Source of the DNA: Ianthella basta
Lineage: Eukaryota; Porifera; Demospongiae; Verongiida; Ianthellidae
Assembly: GCA_964019415.1 (NCBI GenBank)
Contig: CAXHTE010000091.1
Location: 29,201 to 93,200, forward strand
DNA length: 64,000 nt
Reading direction: 5' to 3'
The notes under the pieces are model-generated. The model was given only the letters and a program-made list of their open reading frames with translations, made no database searches and was not told the DNA's origin. The position numbers and the translations under genes are program-made. Shown piece after piece: positions 32,801-44,450 of this stretch; positions within the stretch are counted from its first letter, which is position 1; each line of letters begins with the position of its first letter.

Positions 32801-34766
32801 ACACTGCAGCTGACTGCATAGCAAATGCATGCCCATGGCCAGCCTGGTTATTGAGGAAAATTGAATGATGCATGTGATGTGTGTCTCCACTGTCTCCAGG
32901 GTACAAAGAATGTTCATAAAACACAGATAGCCCACCACCTACACCTCCGTTAGCTTTGTTAGCAAACAAAATTGTACCATTCATTTCAACCTTATTGTTT
33001 GTTTCAGAAGTAGCATTATCTGTCATAAAATAGACACCGATGCCTCCTCCCATCATAATGTCATTAGGAGTGGGAATTAAGGTGTTATTTACAACATACA
33101 CTCGACGTAGGGTAACAGTATTCCTTACTGCAAAGTCCATGAACATTATGTACATGCCACCTCCGGCATTTGCTTTGTTACCACTAATAATTACACCGGA
33201 TGTGAGAATACCATTTCCAGACGCAAAATCACTTAGTATCACCTGAATCCCACCTCCTCTCCTTGCAGAGTTGTTCTCCACAATTGTTTGGGACAATAAG
33301 AATTCATTGTTTTGGGCATGGTCCTTAAACATTGCAACAAGGCTGCCACCCTCTCCCAAAGCATGGAGATTTGCAATTGTGCTTCTGTTTAATAGTACAA
33401 GGTTTCCTGTGCACTGACCCTTAAACTCCACTATGACTCCCATCCCTGACACTGGTGCACTGTTCACAACATGAAGGTCTTGTATTTCCACTATGTTATG
33501 ATACGTATTGTCTGCCAATTGTACATATAAAACATCCCTCTGGATATCTTCTTGATATCCCTTTAGCGAAAAAGACAATTGTTTCCCTAAAGACATTGTG
33601 TTGAAGCTTGATAGACTTTCAAACCTCACACCTATTGCAAGTACAGTCTTACCATAGGTGGCCCGCACATGTACACCAGTAACATTTATTGTGTTGTGCG
33701 ATGTTTGTACTAATACAAAAATGGAAGCGTAGCTATGGCTCTTCTGGATCATTTCAAGCTGTCTTCTAGCACATTCAGCCAAAACTACAGTTTTGTTCTT
33801 TACTTGGTACCGTTCATCCCAACCATCCAACACATGCACTCCTGCCAACTTTAGTGTGGTGTTGTGCATGTCATCGGATAAGGCTACGTAGATGCCTCGG
33901 CCTGACCCAGGAGCACTGTTGAAGACTGTTACATTGTGCAATGTGATGTTGGTGCCACTACCTATTCCCCGAGCACTGATTGCAATGCCAATGAATGCCA
34001 TTGAAGGGTCATATTCAGTGTGAGTGTTTGTGTTGGCCACTTGTACATTATTCATGTACACTGAGAAGCTGTTTGTCAGTGAGTTTCCTCGTATGTCACA
34101 GTCTATTCCAACCCCATCTGTTCCATTATGCGAGACGGAGACATTGTACAGAGTGATTTTCCCAGAAGCGCCAGTATACTTCAGTAATATGCCTGTGCCA
34201 TGTTGTCCAGTTACATAAACTGTTACATGCTGTAGTCTCAAAAAATTGCAGTTGGAAATGCACAGAGTAGGCATCAAAATGTTTGGTTCACCATGATCTT
34301 TCAGCACTATACCTGAAATAACTACATTAACAACACCCTTGAAAATAGCAATTGTTCTATTCGCACACTGAACTGTGGGTCGACTTGAGGCACATTCACC
34401 CTCGATCCTCAGAGAATGAGGTATGGATGCAGGTACATTATATGGTCGGAGTTCATGGGTACCACAGGTGATTCTGATGAAAGTGGTGTTCAGAGTATTG
34501 TACAGAGCATACTGCAGTGACCTGCATGCCCTGCTAGGAGGTGGCTGTGCCATCAGTGCACCTACTGGTGTGTGGTGTATGCATTGAGGGCCGTCCTCTC
34601 CCTTGGTGTCAACCCACATGACTCTGTCACTCCTGACAACTGTCACTAGGCAGCACAGCACCATCCACAGAAGGAGACAACCTGACAGCCTGTGATGGAC
34701 TTGAGGCAGTTCCATCTTGTAATCTCCCTTCTTTGCTCTGTAACTATAGTGCTCTGTAACTGACAC
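29802..34766 (-). CDS. G4: beta-helix, Cys-rich, multi-pass membrane protein (1654 aa)
   Basis: Single exon. The conserved start is most likely ATG at 34715 (MELPQVHH), giving about 1637 aa; the upstream ATG at 34766 has no counterpart in the paralogues. The order is signal peptide LLLWMVLCCLVTVVRS, DRVMWVDTKGEDGPQC, a beta-helix with GGG coils (GGGIQVIL, GGGMYIMF, GGGIGVYF, GGGLSVFY), a Cys-rich module to about residue 1181, membrane helices, and a tail ending NTESVVVDLAI. With G5 it forms a subfamily sharing MNIS.TPLQAKQFF in the late membrane region and RCCQK in the tail. The 3' flank is also shared with G5. The Cys-rich to membrane part is otherwise nearly the same as in all other copies. 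Confidence 0.92.
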   Translation of the reverse strand: MSVTEHYSYRAKKGDYKMELPQVHHRLSGCLLLWMVLCCLVTVVRSDRVMWVDTKGEDGPQCIHHTPVGALMAQPPPSRACRSLQYALYNTLNTTFIRITCGTHELRPYNVPASIPHSLRIEGECASSRPTVQCANRTIAIFKGVVNVVISGIVLKDHGEPNILMPTLCISNCNFLRLQHVTVYVTGQHGTGILLKYTGASGKITLYNVSVSHNGTDGVGIDCDIRGNSLTNSFSVYMNNVQVANTNTHTEYDPSMAFIGIAISARGIGSGTNITLHNVTVFNSAPGSGRGIYVALSDDMHNTTLKLAGVHVLDGWDERYQVKNKTVVLAECARRQLEMIQKSHSYASIFVLVQTSHNTINVTGVHVRATYGKTVLAIGVRFESLSSFNTMSLGKQLSFSLKGYQEDIQRDVLYVQLADNTYHNIVEIQDLHVVNSAPVSGMGVIVEFKGQCTGNLVLLNRSTIANLHALGEGGSLVAMFKDHAQNNEFLLSQTIVENNSARRGGGIQVILSDFASGNGILTSGVIISGNKANAGGGMYIMFMDFAVRNTVTLRRVYVVNNTLIPTPNDIMMGGGIGVYFMTDNATSETNNKVEMNGTILFANKANGGVGGGLSVFYEHSLYPGDSGDTHHMHHSIFLNNQAGHGHAFAMQSAAVSRKSVFRGITLTETKSVSLSAETIGDYDSLYTLFKHHVYGYISTSTLSNRMQHLLNQAEIELMDKTISELSSQFKPLFQIQIDTNMVLLESVQITLDGNFYCGAASQGILAIDSEIILQPDKFVNISFCVAARGGAIALYGESYIRFSTNSAVVLSNNHAFQRGGALYVDSTQHAVPRIQCFLKLERGQRARVGYSAGVIFLNNSANHDGQSAYISELQSCFINLRDVQHVQPSYTNTFAIVLVNEQVWIQLGTVDGITNSTSAENGTTIQFPIVSLPVHVDGTAANLDNPPTIQLIPGKLKQLPYKHAYDLFGNVINTVFTVQFNTQETTTDVQLNPFSKYTSDFTVIIHGIPQKYGIVKHHSTTNRMNTTRTATPQLVLQSLDNTKLFLVMNIELQCCPPGYIYRIGSGDMGTCHCGMPTVQGIEDCNETDPNNIGAVLQGEHWAGYLRSNDQLSCDGQKFFSAPCPPGYCQTHQTILPNKSSEQLLEEVVCGGSKRKGQLCGDCLEGYSIAVNFNGMRPVCTSCQDGLSTVGLLVWILSEWVPMLVVMFVVMLFNVDLVSGRFNSFLLFAQLLAFSSIRGDAELGPVHIAFVKIYRFLYGMWNLDFFGVLLPPYCLIPHSRLTLLQTLLLHYSIGLFPLIVAITLIVLERSAEKWICCHRVDQCLRRMRRWKAKYSDGMSYDRALPAFVILGFTRFLVSSSYILVNQTITGEDGEERMVVWWQGSVPYGSIQHIAYFIPAIIILLVFVLLPAFLLLTLPIVPQLFCRLIIAVPPLRKLQRMQTFCSNVYTDRWIYHFVNVFQGCYKEHYRSFSSLYLFYRIIHLLAAVFIPRVEVALCIQLILTLLLLQLIVIFQPYTVSHLNILDTAVLGNMSLILVLSLLMNISVTPLQAKQFFASVRMIFIFLPLLYPAILCGRKVYVKCAKLRCCQKKEENEDDVEPLIVDPTEGLGNFIQITELRAGAPTSSDEESEIETQSEETLLENQNTESVVVDLAI

Positions 34767-37065
34767 AGAGAAACAAACGTATTTAATAGTACAAACTCAG
34801 TTTGATCAGTTTCTATTCCAATGTGTCTTTCCACATCCCTGCCCCTACTCTCCACGGAAAATTGCATTACTGTATATTGCAAGGTTAACTATAATAGGGC
34901 TAGTGCTAATGTACTGTTCACTTACTGAATTAGATAAATCTGTTGTATATGCCACGGTGCTGCTGCAAGTTCAGGTTTACGAGAATATGCTTGAATCTCA
35001 CCTTTGTGGTGAATATGAGAAGAGCCTGCTCTTATATACTTGCTGCTGGTGTTCAGTTCCACTCCATTCCTTATATATAATTTTATGCAGTGATCATGAC
35101 CTTTGACCATCATCCACTTGTCACATGCTACAGTAGCATTGTTCAAGGAAAGACCTGTTAGGGACATTTACCTGCTCAAGCTCTGTTAAGAAACTGATAT
35201 TGAATCTTGTTCTGTATTGGTTGAGTAGCACTTGAATGCAGCACACAGTCTATACATTATGGTTTCAACTTCATGCATAGTCTATTCAATGCCTTCATTG
35301 TTCTCCAACCTGACTCATACTAATTCATTATTACACTTGCTGGTAAAGCACAGTAAATGCTCTAAGGTATATTCATCATAACTAAACTGATGATTATATT
35401 TGCAGAGTCATACATATGCATGCATAATACTAATGTTGGATATTGACACGAAGTGCATTGTTTAATAATATTTCAAGGTAGTGGCATGAATATTAATGCC
35501 ACCTCCGATAGTGCTCTGTTATATGTACACATTATTGTTGATTGATATGTATAACTACTCTCCATACATATATGATGGCATTTCTGATAGGTGGCAAAGG
35601 TCTGTGGATAGGACATACACACAACCTTGTGATGGCAACCTGCCAAAGCTGACCAGATGCTACCTTTCTATTGCAGGATAACTCAATGAATTCAATGCTT
35701 TAATGAAACTGATGTCTAATGTACATGATGGGTCGACAAAATCTGCACATTGTGAACTCACTTAATGTACTGGTCAGCCTTCTTATATTAATTTCAAATG
35801 CAGAACGAAAGCTACCATGAGTAGTGAGAGACTATTATGATGTAGTATAAGATGGCAACATATTGACTGCAAATTAATATACTGGTTGCATCAAATATCA
35901 CGGTTACTGTAGCATTACTCTTCCATTTCCAGAAGTGCAAGAAAATTCACTGCAAGGTACATAATAGCACAGGCAACTATCTTCGGAGGAATGTTTTCTG
36001 TCAAAGATGCAAATACAGCTATTACATATGCTGTGAGCATGACCTGTACTTGACTATCATGTACTTTTCACAAGCTAGTATTGTTTGGGAAAGGCCATTT
36101 GTGGACATCCACCGGTATCTGCTCACACTCTGTTGTGAATTGATATCAAATCTCCTTGTTCTGTATTACTTGAATTAATAGCTAGCGCTGTTGGATTCAG
36201 CATGTGATCTATGACTGCAACTTTATACATGCAAGACCTATTCAATGTATTCGTGATCAGTGTCCTCCAACCTGTACGTCCCTATTTTCATGTACTTACA
36301 GCAGCATGGATAGTGAGTGTTCTATAAAGTAAACATCACAACTCACCTCATCGTACACTGTCATTATGTGTATGTATGTTGGGCATTAACATGATGCACA
36401 GTGAGCAAATTGTTCTATGTCAACAGTAATTCCCATCATAAATAAAGAGATAATATGGATGCCATAAACAGTCCACACCACCATGCATTCAATTCTTAGA
36501 GCAAGTTAGACTTGCTTGGGATATATACGCATATTGACTCTTCCTAATTTGGTTGAGAGGCTATTTATACCGTTTTCAGTTCCTTGAATACATTATTGTT
36601 TACCTTTTTATTCCTCTGTATTATAGTACAATAGCAGCCACCGGCACTATTGGACTTGCTTGTGGTACGCATAATTGAGTCTTCTTAATTTTGTTGAGGC
36701 TATTTTGAATGTTTTCAGTCCCTTGAATACATGATTGTTTATCATTATATTCTATTGTATTATAGTACAACAGCAGCCACTGGTACTGCTGGACCTGTCT
36801 GATAGTAGCATACATGTTAATGAGCTGAACCAATGCATTCCTCCTTGCAGCAACAATTGTATCCAACAACAAGCAAACTGTATCTAACACAAAACATTAA
36901 ATGGATGATCAACAATACTACAGTTTAAGTCATGTTATTTAGCTCCATATGTTCTGAATACATACACAGTGCTCTATGGAGATTTGTACATCCAAAAGCA
37001 TAACACTCCAAGCCTATAATGTTTTATAAAGTTTATTAAAGACACATAACAGCGATGTGCTGTGT
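34767..37065. other. G4-G5 spacer: shared modules and a local duplication
   Basis: Bases of about 34920-35770 match the module at 26480-27350; 36020-37065 match the 3' flank of G4. Within the latter, a ~143-bp unit is duplicated in tandem (36511-36654 and 36655-36796), while the G4 flank has one copy near 29368-29510. TTTATT (AATAAA on the minus strand) at 37032-37037, about 30 bp after the G5 stop, is a plausible poly(A) signal. No gene was seen. Confidence 0.6.
36511..36796. repeat. ~143-bp tandem duplication in the G5 3' flank
   Basis: Both units start cttgctt, contain gttttcagt.cc.ttgaatac and ta.tatagtacaa.agcagccac, and are diverged by point changes and small indels. The orthologous flank of G4 has a single unit. 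Confidence 0.85.
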
Positions 37066-40000
37066 TCATACGGCCAAGTCAGCTACAACTGATTCTGTAT
37101 TTTGATTTTCTAGAAGTGTCTCTTCACTCTGAGTTTCAGTCTCCGATTCCTCATCTGATGAAGAGGGGGCTCCAGCACGAAGTTCTGTTATTTGCACAAA
37201 ATTACCAAGTCCTTCGGTTGGATCTACCACCAGTGGTTCTACATCATCTTCTTCATCTGCCTCCTTCTGACAACATCTGAAATTGACGCACTTCATATAT
37301 ACCTTCCTTCCACATAGAATAGCAGGATACAGAAGAGTCAGAAAAATGAAGATCATCCTAACCGAAGCAAAGAATTGCTTTGCCTGAAGTGGAGTCTCTG
37401 AAATATTCATTAACAGACTCAGGACAAGAATGAGGGACATGTTCCCAAGAACAGCAGTGTCAAGGATGTTGAGGTGACTAGCAGTGTATGGTTGGAAAAT
37501 GACAATTAGCTGCAACAACAGTAATGTAAGAATGAGTTGGATGCAGAGTGCAACTTCAATTCTTGGTATGAAGACAGCAGCTACAAGGTGAATAATGCGG
37601 TGAAATAGATAGAGTGAAGAGAAGCTTCTGTAACATTCTTTGTAGCAGCCTTGGAAGACATTGACAAAATGGTAGATCCATCTGTCAGTGTAGACATTGC
37701 TGCAGAATGTCTGCATCCTCTGTAGCTTCCTCAATGGTGGCACAGCTATGATGAGCCTGCCAAACAACTGAGGTACAATGGGAAGAGCGAGGAGCAGTAA
37801 AGCTGGCAGAAGGACAAACACTAGCAGTATGATAATGGCTGGTATGAAGTAGGCAATGTGTTGAATGGAGCCATAGGGCACAGATCCCTGCCACCACACA
37901 ACCATCCTCTCTTCCCCATCCTCTCCTGTGATGGTCTGGTTGACTAGGATGTAGGAGGAGCTGACAAGGAAGCGAGTGAAGCCGAGAATGACAAAAGCAG
38001 GAAGTGCTCTGTCATAAGACATGCCATCAGAGTACTTTGCTTTCCATTGTCTCATCCGTCTGAGGCACTGGTCCACTCGGTGACAGCATATCCACTTCTC
38101 TGCAGACCTCTCAAGAACAATGAGTGCGATAGCCACTATCAGTGGGAAGAGTCCAATGGAGTAGTGCAACAAGAGTGTCTGTAACAGTGTGAGGTGTGAG
38201 TGTGGAATGAGACAGTATGGAGGTAGGAGCACACCAAAGAAGTCCAAGTTCCAAATTCCATACAGAAATCGATAAATCTTGACAAATGCATTATGCACTG
38301 TTCCCAACTCAGCGTCTCCTTTGATACTGGAAAAAGCAAGGAGTTGTGCTAACAGAAGGAAAGAGTTGAATCTTCCTGACACCAAGTCAATGTTGAACAG
38401 CATCACAAGGAACATGACAACCAGCATGGGCACCCACTCACTGATGACCCAAACAAGAAGTCCCACTGTACTGAGACCATCCTGACAACTGGTGCACACT
38501 GGTCTCATTCCATTGAAGTTCACTGCAATACTGCTTCCTTCAAGGCAGTTTCCACAGAGAAGTCCTTTTCGATATGACCCTCCACAGACTATATCTTCTA
38601 GTAGTTGCCTGGAATTGTTATTAGGAAGAACAGTTTTGTATGTTTGACAATATCCTGGTGGGCAGGGTGCACTAAAGAACTTCTGTCCATCACAGCTGTG
38701 TTGGTCATTGGATGGCAGATATCCAGCCCAACAATCTCCCAACAGGACAGCACCAATATTGTTTGAGTCAGTTTCATTACACTCTTCTATCCCCAGCACT
38801 GTTAGTATTCCACAGTGACATGTTCCCATGTCTCCAGACCCTAATCGGTATATGTAGCCAGGTGGACAGCACTGGAGTTCAATGTTCACTAGTAACAGTA
38901 GGTTGCTATTGTCCACTGACTGAAGTGCAAGTTGTGGAGTTGCATTCATTTTTCCAGTTGTTTTGCTTTGGTTGATAGAGGATAGGTGGTTAGCCATGCT
39001 ATGCCTCAGAGGAATGCCATGTAAAATAACTTTAAAGTCAGAAGTGTACTTTGAGAAAGGATTGAGTTGGACATCAATTGTAGGCTCTTCTGTGACAATT
39101 TGTACAATAAACACTGTATAGATGACGTTTCCAAGCTTGTCATATGCATGTTTGTGAGGAAGTTGTTTCTGTTTTCCAGGAATGAACAAGATGGTCAATG
39201 GATTCTCCAAGTCAACAGGTCCACCATCTACATGATCAGGGCGGGACATTATTTGAGGTAATGTATCAATGGATCTGTTACTAGTGCCATTGCAAAATGG
39301 ATGTTCAATGCCATCAAACAAGCACATTTGGTGGCCTGTGTAAAGCTTATCAGTTCTCCGAAGATCATGTATGAGATAATAAGTGTAATTCTGTTGTATG
39401 TATGGTTCATAAATATACATGTTCAAATGATGACCAAAACAATTTTCAGCTTCACTAATGTATACTGACTGGCCTTCATGCTTTGCTGTGTTGTTCTCAA
39501 ACCAGATGCCTGCACCATGTCCCACTTGTCCATGTACATACTGAAGGAAGCAACGTACATGAGTTTCTGCGTGTTGTGCTGAATGTACATAGAGGGCACC
39601 TCCTCGCTGGAAAGCATAGTTATTAGTCAGTGACAATGTTGAATTAGTGGAAACACGTATGTCGCTTTCACCGTACAAACCCATAGCTCCTCCATGTGAA
39701 GCAACACATTGCTCAAAAAATGTCTTTGAGTCTGGTTGTAAAATGATTTCTGAACCAAATGCTAGAATTCCTTGTGAAGCTGCTCCACAATACAATGTAT
39801 TTTGGCTTGAATACTAATTTGTACTGATACTAAAAGGACCAAGCATGAATTTGTCTGAATTTGAAATATTGGGTTACCCCACTTCTTGAATTCTGACATA
39901 GCAGTCTTGATCATGATGTCAATTTTTAACATTTCACGGTAAAGATAGATAAGTTCCTTAGAAGCATTATACTCCTTAAGTGTAACTTTATAGAGCATTT

Positions 40001-41761
40001 TTTTCCAAACATCATTAATCTTGTCAGTAAAATTTTCAACATTTGTGTGATAGATATTGTTATTTGTTGAGTTGATCCCTCGAAATTTGGCCTTTCTGTA
40101 CTGGGGTGATGACTGCATAGCAAATGCATGTCCATTCTTTGCTTGGTTGTTGATGAATTGTGTATTGTTTATGTGAACTGTATCTCCACTGTCTCCAGTG
40201 TATGGAGAATGAACATAAAGCAAAGATAGCCCACCACCAACTCCACCTCTTGCGTTGTTATTAATAAAGGCGGAATCAGTGATCAATACTCTATTTTTAG
40301 TTGCAAGCATAGTTTGAATTGTTCCAAAATATGCACTCATTCCTCCTCCCATCAAACCAATATTGGGAGAGGGAATTAATCTGTTATTAATGATGAAAAA
40401 ATCAAATAGATTCACTGTGTTACTTTCTGTAAAGTTAACAAATTCAATGCTCACACCTCCTCCAATATGCGCTTTGTTGTCAGCAATTAGAACCAAGATT
40501 GCAGAAAAGCCATTTCCACTTGAAAAGCCCCCAAACTGTACCATAATTCCACCTCCTACCTTTGCAGTGTTGTTCTTTACAATTATCCTGTGAATGGAGA
40601 TATTATTGTATTTTGCGTAATCCGTAAACAAAGCCAGCAGACTTGCACCTCCAATTTCTTTTGACTCACAATTTGCAACCATACTGTTCTTCAGCAATAC
40701 ATTGTTTGTAGAGGAATGACCATTAAAAAACAATTTGGCTCCAGCCCCTGATGCTGTAGTGCAGTTCAGAACTTGTACATTTCCTGCTATCACATTGTTA
40801 TGACTTGCATTGCCAGTAAAGTGCAGGAGTAAACCAAACTTGTTAATTGTTAGATTCCCATTTGCTGAAATCAATATACCTTGTAGATAAACTGTGTTTA
40901 AATTTGCCAGACCTTGAAATTGCAAATGTAAGCCACTGACAGTGATGGGACCATAGGTCGTGACCACATGTACACCAGTAATATTGATTGTGTTATGGGA
41001 AGTTTGCACCTGCACTGAAACTGAAGCTATGCTTTGTTATTAGCTTTGCTTCTTATCATCTCAAGCTGTCTTCTAGCACATTCTGTCAAGACGTCATTTT
41101 TGTTCTTGTTACTATAGTGTTTGTTCCAACCATCCAGAATATTCACTCCCATCAAATTTACGGTGCTGTTGTGCATGTCACCTGACAAGAATATATATAT
41201 TCCAAAGCCTGCTACAGGAGCACTGTTGAAGACTGTTACATTGTACAGTGAGATTTTGGTGCCATTTCCTGTACCACGAGCTGTGATCTGAACACCCATA
41301 AACCACATAGAAGGGTCATACTTAGTGTGACTATTTGTATTGATCACTTGTACCTCATTCATGAGCAGGCTGATGTTATTGGCAGGTGCTTCAATGATTC
41401 CTTGAATATCACAATAAATTCTAGCCCCATATCTTCCATTATGCACTACAGTGACTTTGCGCATGGTGACTCTCCCATTGTTGGCAATCTTGCTCAACAC
41501 TATTCCTGCACCATGTTGCCCAGAAACATGAACAGTTACATGGTGTATTGTCACATTAGTGCAGTTAAGAATGTTTATTTTGAACTCAATGTCAGCAGGC
41601 TTAGGGTTTTGGTAGCCTTGTATTTTGTTGTAACCTTCAACCACCACATCACTGATCACTAATTCACTAAAGCTCATAAAGGTAGCTGCTGTTGTTACAT
41701 TCACAAACTGGACTGTGGGTCGACTGGTGGCACATGCACCCTGGATTGTTAGTGCAAGCAT
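37066..41761 (-). pseudogene. G5: 5'-truncated, twice frameshifted family member
   Basis: Three open pieces in different frames: 41027-41761, 39762-41015 and 37066-39795. The first starts within the motif aligned to ALRIEGECATSRP in the others, so the signal peptide, DRVMWVDT block and about 90 residues are missing. Just upstream, beyond 41765, the sequence matches the G3 5' flank from about 25255 onward, and an in-frame TGA precedes the first Met. A frameshift near 41035 separates LEMIR from QSIASVSVQVQTSHN. Another near 39795 separates VSIQAK from YCGAASQG. The Cys-rich module, membrane region and tail ending VVADLAV are intact and close to G4. The gene cannot make a secreted or membrane-inserted full-length receptor. 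Confidence 0.9.
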
Positions 41762-43218
41762 TTCTTGCTGAATCCTTTGTCAACTTGCCAACAGATTCTC
41801 CTCTAGCTGAATGGCTTCTAGCTGTCTGAACATATTGCATTTTATACTAGCATCTCTGTTACAGCAACACCACATATGGAATGATAATATTATTACTTTA
41901 CATACCAACTCAACTCTATCAGCAGCTCAACTGAAATACTAATAGAACAAACTTGAAACTATACAAGTATGTAACTTGTGATGTGTTAACACTATACTGT
42001 GTTAACACTCTATTGCTGACAATAACAGACTGACTGCACTTGTAACTTAAAATGTTCCATGTACTTATGCTGCATGCAATAATACTTGTAAAGAGAGCTT
42101 TATGAGTCAGGTGTGTATCTATGCGCAGTGTAAAGATTAAGTCACAAGTCATGAATCAATGAATGGGTAAGGCTGGAACAATCCCAGGACTTACACCCTA
42201 ATGTGGAGTTCTAGTTACCGAGCTGAGTTAATGAATCTTACATAGGCCAAGCTACCAAGTGCTTTTGGAAGCTGAAGGCCATGTCATTAATGCCAGTGCA
42301 GAACATTGGAAACCCCAGCCTGTCAGGCGAGCTGTTGTCTGCAACCACTGATCAAACACACATGCAGTACAAAGCTTTAATATTTGGGCATAAATCTTCT
42401 TATCCTCGCAAATTCATTGTGACTTATGCTTTTATACTAGGTTGTTTACTGATAGCAACTGAGCATATTTGTGAACAGTGAAGACCTTGTGCCATGCGAG
42501 TTGTTATATGTTGCTGCAGTGAGCAGTTTGCATGCACATTATAGTGCAGCTTTATATATACCAACATTACTACCAAATGACACCTAGTCCAATGCCATTT
42601 TTAAAGGATAATGAATTAAGGGCCAATGATTGAAGGAAATTCTGCATATAGAATGTAAAAGTAATAGGTCTGGTATAAACCTTTCCTATTCCACTTACTC
42701 ATTGAGTCATGAATTTTGATAGATTGCTCATCTCACAATAATAGTTATATTTTGTGAAGAATCCTAAGTTATTGCATCATTTTACTTCCATCATTCTAAG
42801 TCACATTTACAAGTGTTGCTATGACAATTACCGTAACACAATTTGAATGGCTAGAATAGCAGATAGGCTTTGCACATGTTACCTTCTGAATCAGAGGAAA
42901 GTTTCGTATATGCCAAGGGTGATTGTTTAAGCTGCACTGATGCACACATCAACTTTGCACTGGATAGAGATGTGCTCTCTCATGCAGCGACCTTTGACAT
43001 GCACTTATCACATGCTGCATAGCAATGTTTTGATAAGGACCTGTTGTGGAAGTCCACCTGATCACGTTCTTTTATGAAACTGATAGTAAAGCACATCCCA
43101 TATGGTTAAGTGGGGGAAACACAACACATTTCAAGATTGTAACACATCACACTGTAAACTTGCAATGCTATGCAGCGGTTTAAGCTTGTGCTATAACTCA
43201 TGCACTATAGAGTAAGTA
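41762..43218. other. G5 5' flank homologous to the G3 5' flank
   Basis: Bases of about 41770-43100 align with 25255-26760 (for example 'agctaccaagtgcttttgga' at 42247 and about 25740). Homology then breaks and resumes at about 43930-44110, so about 0.8 kb was inserted here. No gene was seen. Confidence 0.6.
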
Positions 43219-43394
43219 CAGTGGAACCTGTCTAAGGTGGCCATTTAGGCAGCAACCTCTGTACCATAGCTAGTCTACCTATTCCCAAATAGAACTAAAA
43301 CATAGCATTCTATCTCTGTAGAGCAACCACCTCTCTTACAAGGTCAGTTAAAACTGGCCCACGTGCAGGTTGCTGTCTTTAAGAGGTTCCAATG
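43219..43394. mobile_element. 176-bp MITE with CAGTGGAACCT-like termini and TA flanks
   Basis: The left end CAGTGGAACCTgtctaagg and the reverse complement of the right end, CATTGGAACCTcttaaag, form imperfect terminal inverted repeats. TA lies immediately outside both ends, as in Tc1/mariner-type target duplications. The CAGTGGAACC end is common in pogo/Tigger-like non-autonomous elements of invertebrates. No transposase is present. Confidence 0.7.
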
Positions 43395-44277
43395 TATAAC
43401 TTTAGCAACCTACAGAGCTTTAGCAATTGAGTTACATTGTGTTCTGTTCTATTATTTGGCATAATTGCACAAAATAGCAATTGATGATGTGACTCATTGA
43501 AGTACAGTGTTTATGGTATAATGTGCACACAACTCATAGCCAACCGGTGATGGTCAGTTGCAATTGTCTAGTATTCACAAAATATCACAGTGAATTTTCA
43601 CTATATTTTATGCACTATATTGCATAGAAAGAGTTTGAGGCATTAATATGCAGGAATGATGTCTCTGTATTATAATTAGAAAAAGCTCGAGGCATGCAGG
43701 AATACCCTCTATGTGTTACATGTATGTGACAATGTGTGTACTTCAGTTATAATTATATTATTCGTATGCCCATATATAGCATCATGATCAATTCCTGCTA
43801 TGAGAGGAATTATATTATACCGCATCCTCACATTAAGACTGAGTAGTGTGCTAGAGGGCCTTCTGCTCGTTACATGGTTCAAGCTCTTAGAAACTATTGC
43901 ACATTAATATTCCTGCGTAAGACATGCATTGCAGTGACATTTATGTATGCACTATACGTGCTCTGGGAAATTCATCATAACTAAACTGATGTCTGTAAAT
44001 GCAGTGTCATACAACTGCATGTGCACAACGTGTGTTGGGCTATAGCATGAAATGCAATGTATAATAATATTCTGAGACAGTGGCATACATACCATATCTA
44101 ATCAATGTTGATCGTAAATATTATTCTGGGATTTCATATTATACATAAACAATGGGCTATATCTCTGTTTGATGTACACATTAATGGTGAATGATTATTA
44201 TGTATATCTGGCTACTGTCTGTTCATGGGATTATGTTCACTATATAATTATTATGAGTACTAATGTCTATCTAAAAA
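43395..44277. other. Spacer, part inserted and part shared
   Basis: The stretch 43395-43930 has no counterpart in the G3 flank and shows no gene. From 43930 to 44110 the G3-type spacer homology resumes ('attcatcataactaaac', 'cagtggcat'). Confidence 0.45.
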
Positions 44278-44450
44278 GGGATGGCATAAAAGTACAGAAA
44301 CAAGTAAATGCTGCTACATAATGAAGCATTAGCAATAGTCTCTACATTCAAAGGGGTAGGACTATACGGTGCAACATTCTTGCATGTAGGGACCACTGTT
44401 AATGCTTCACTGTGTAGCAGCACTTGTTTCTGCACATTTTATGCCATCCC
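44278..44450. mobile_element. 173-bp foldback (MITE-like) element
   Basis: The element begins gggatggcataaaa and ends in its exact reverse complement. The arms pair imperfectly over about 70-80 bp each (both arms contain cagaaacaagt, ctgctaca and tgaagcatta), leaving only a short loop. No clear target-site duplication was seen. No coding capacity. Confidence 0.8.
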
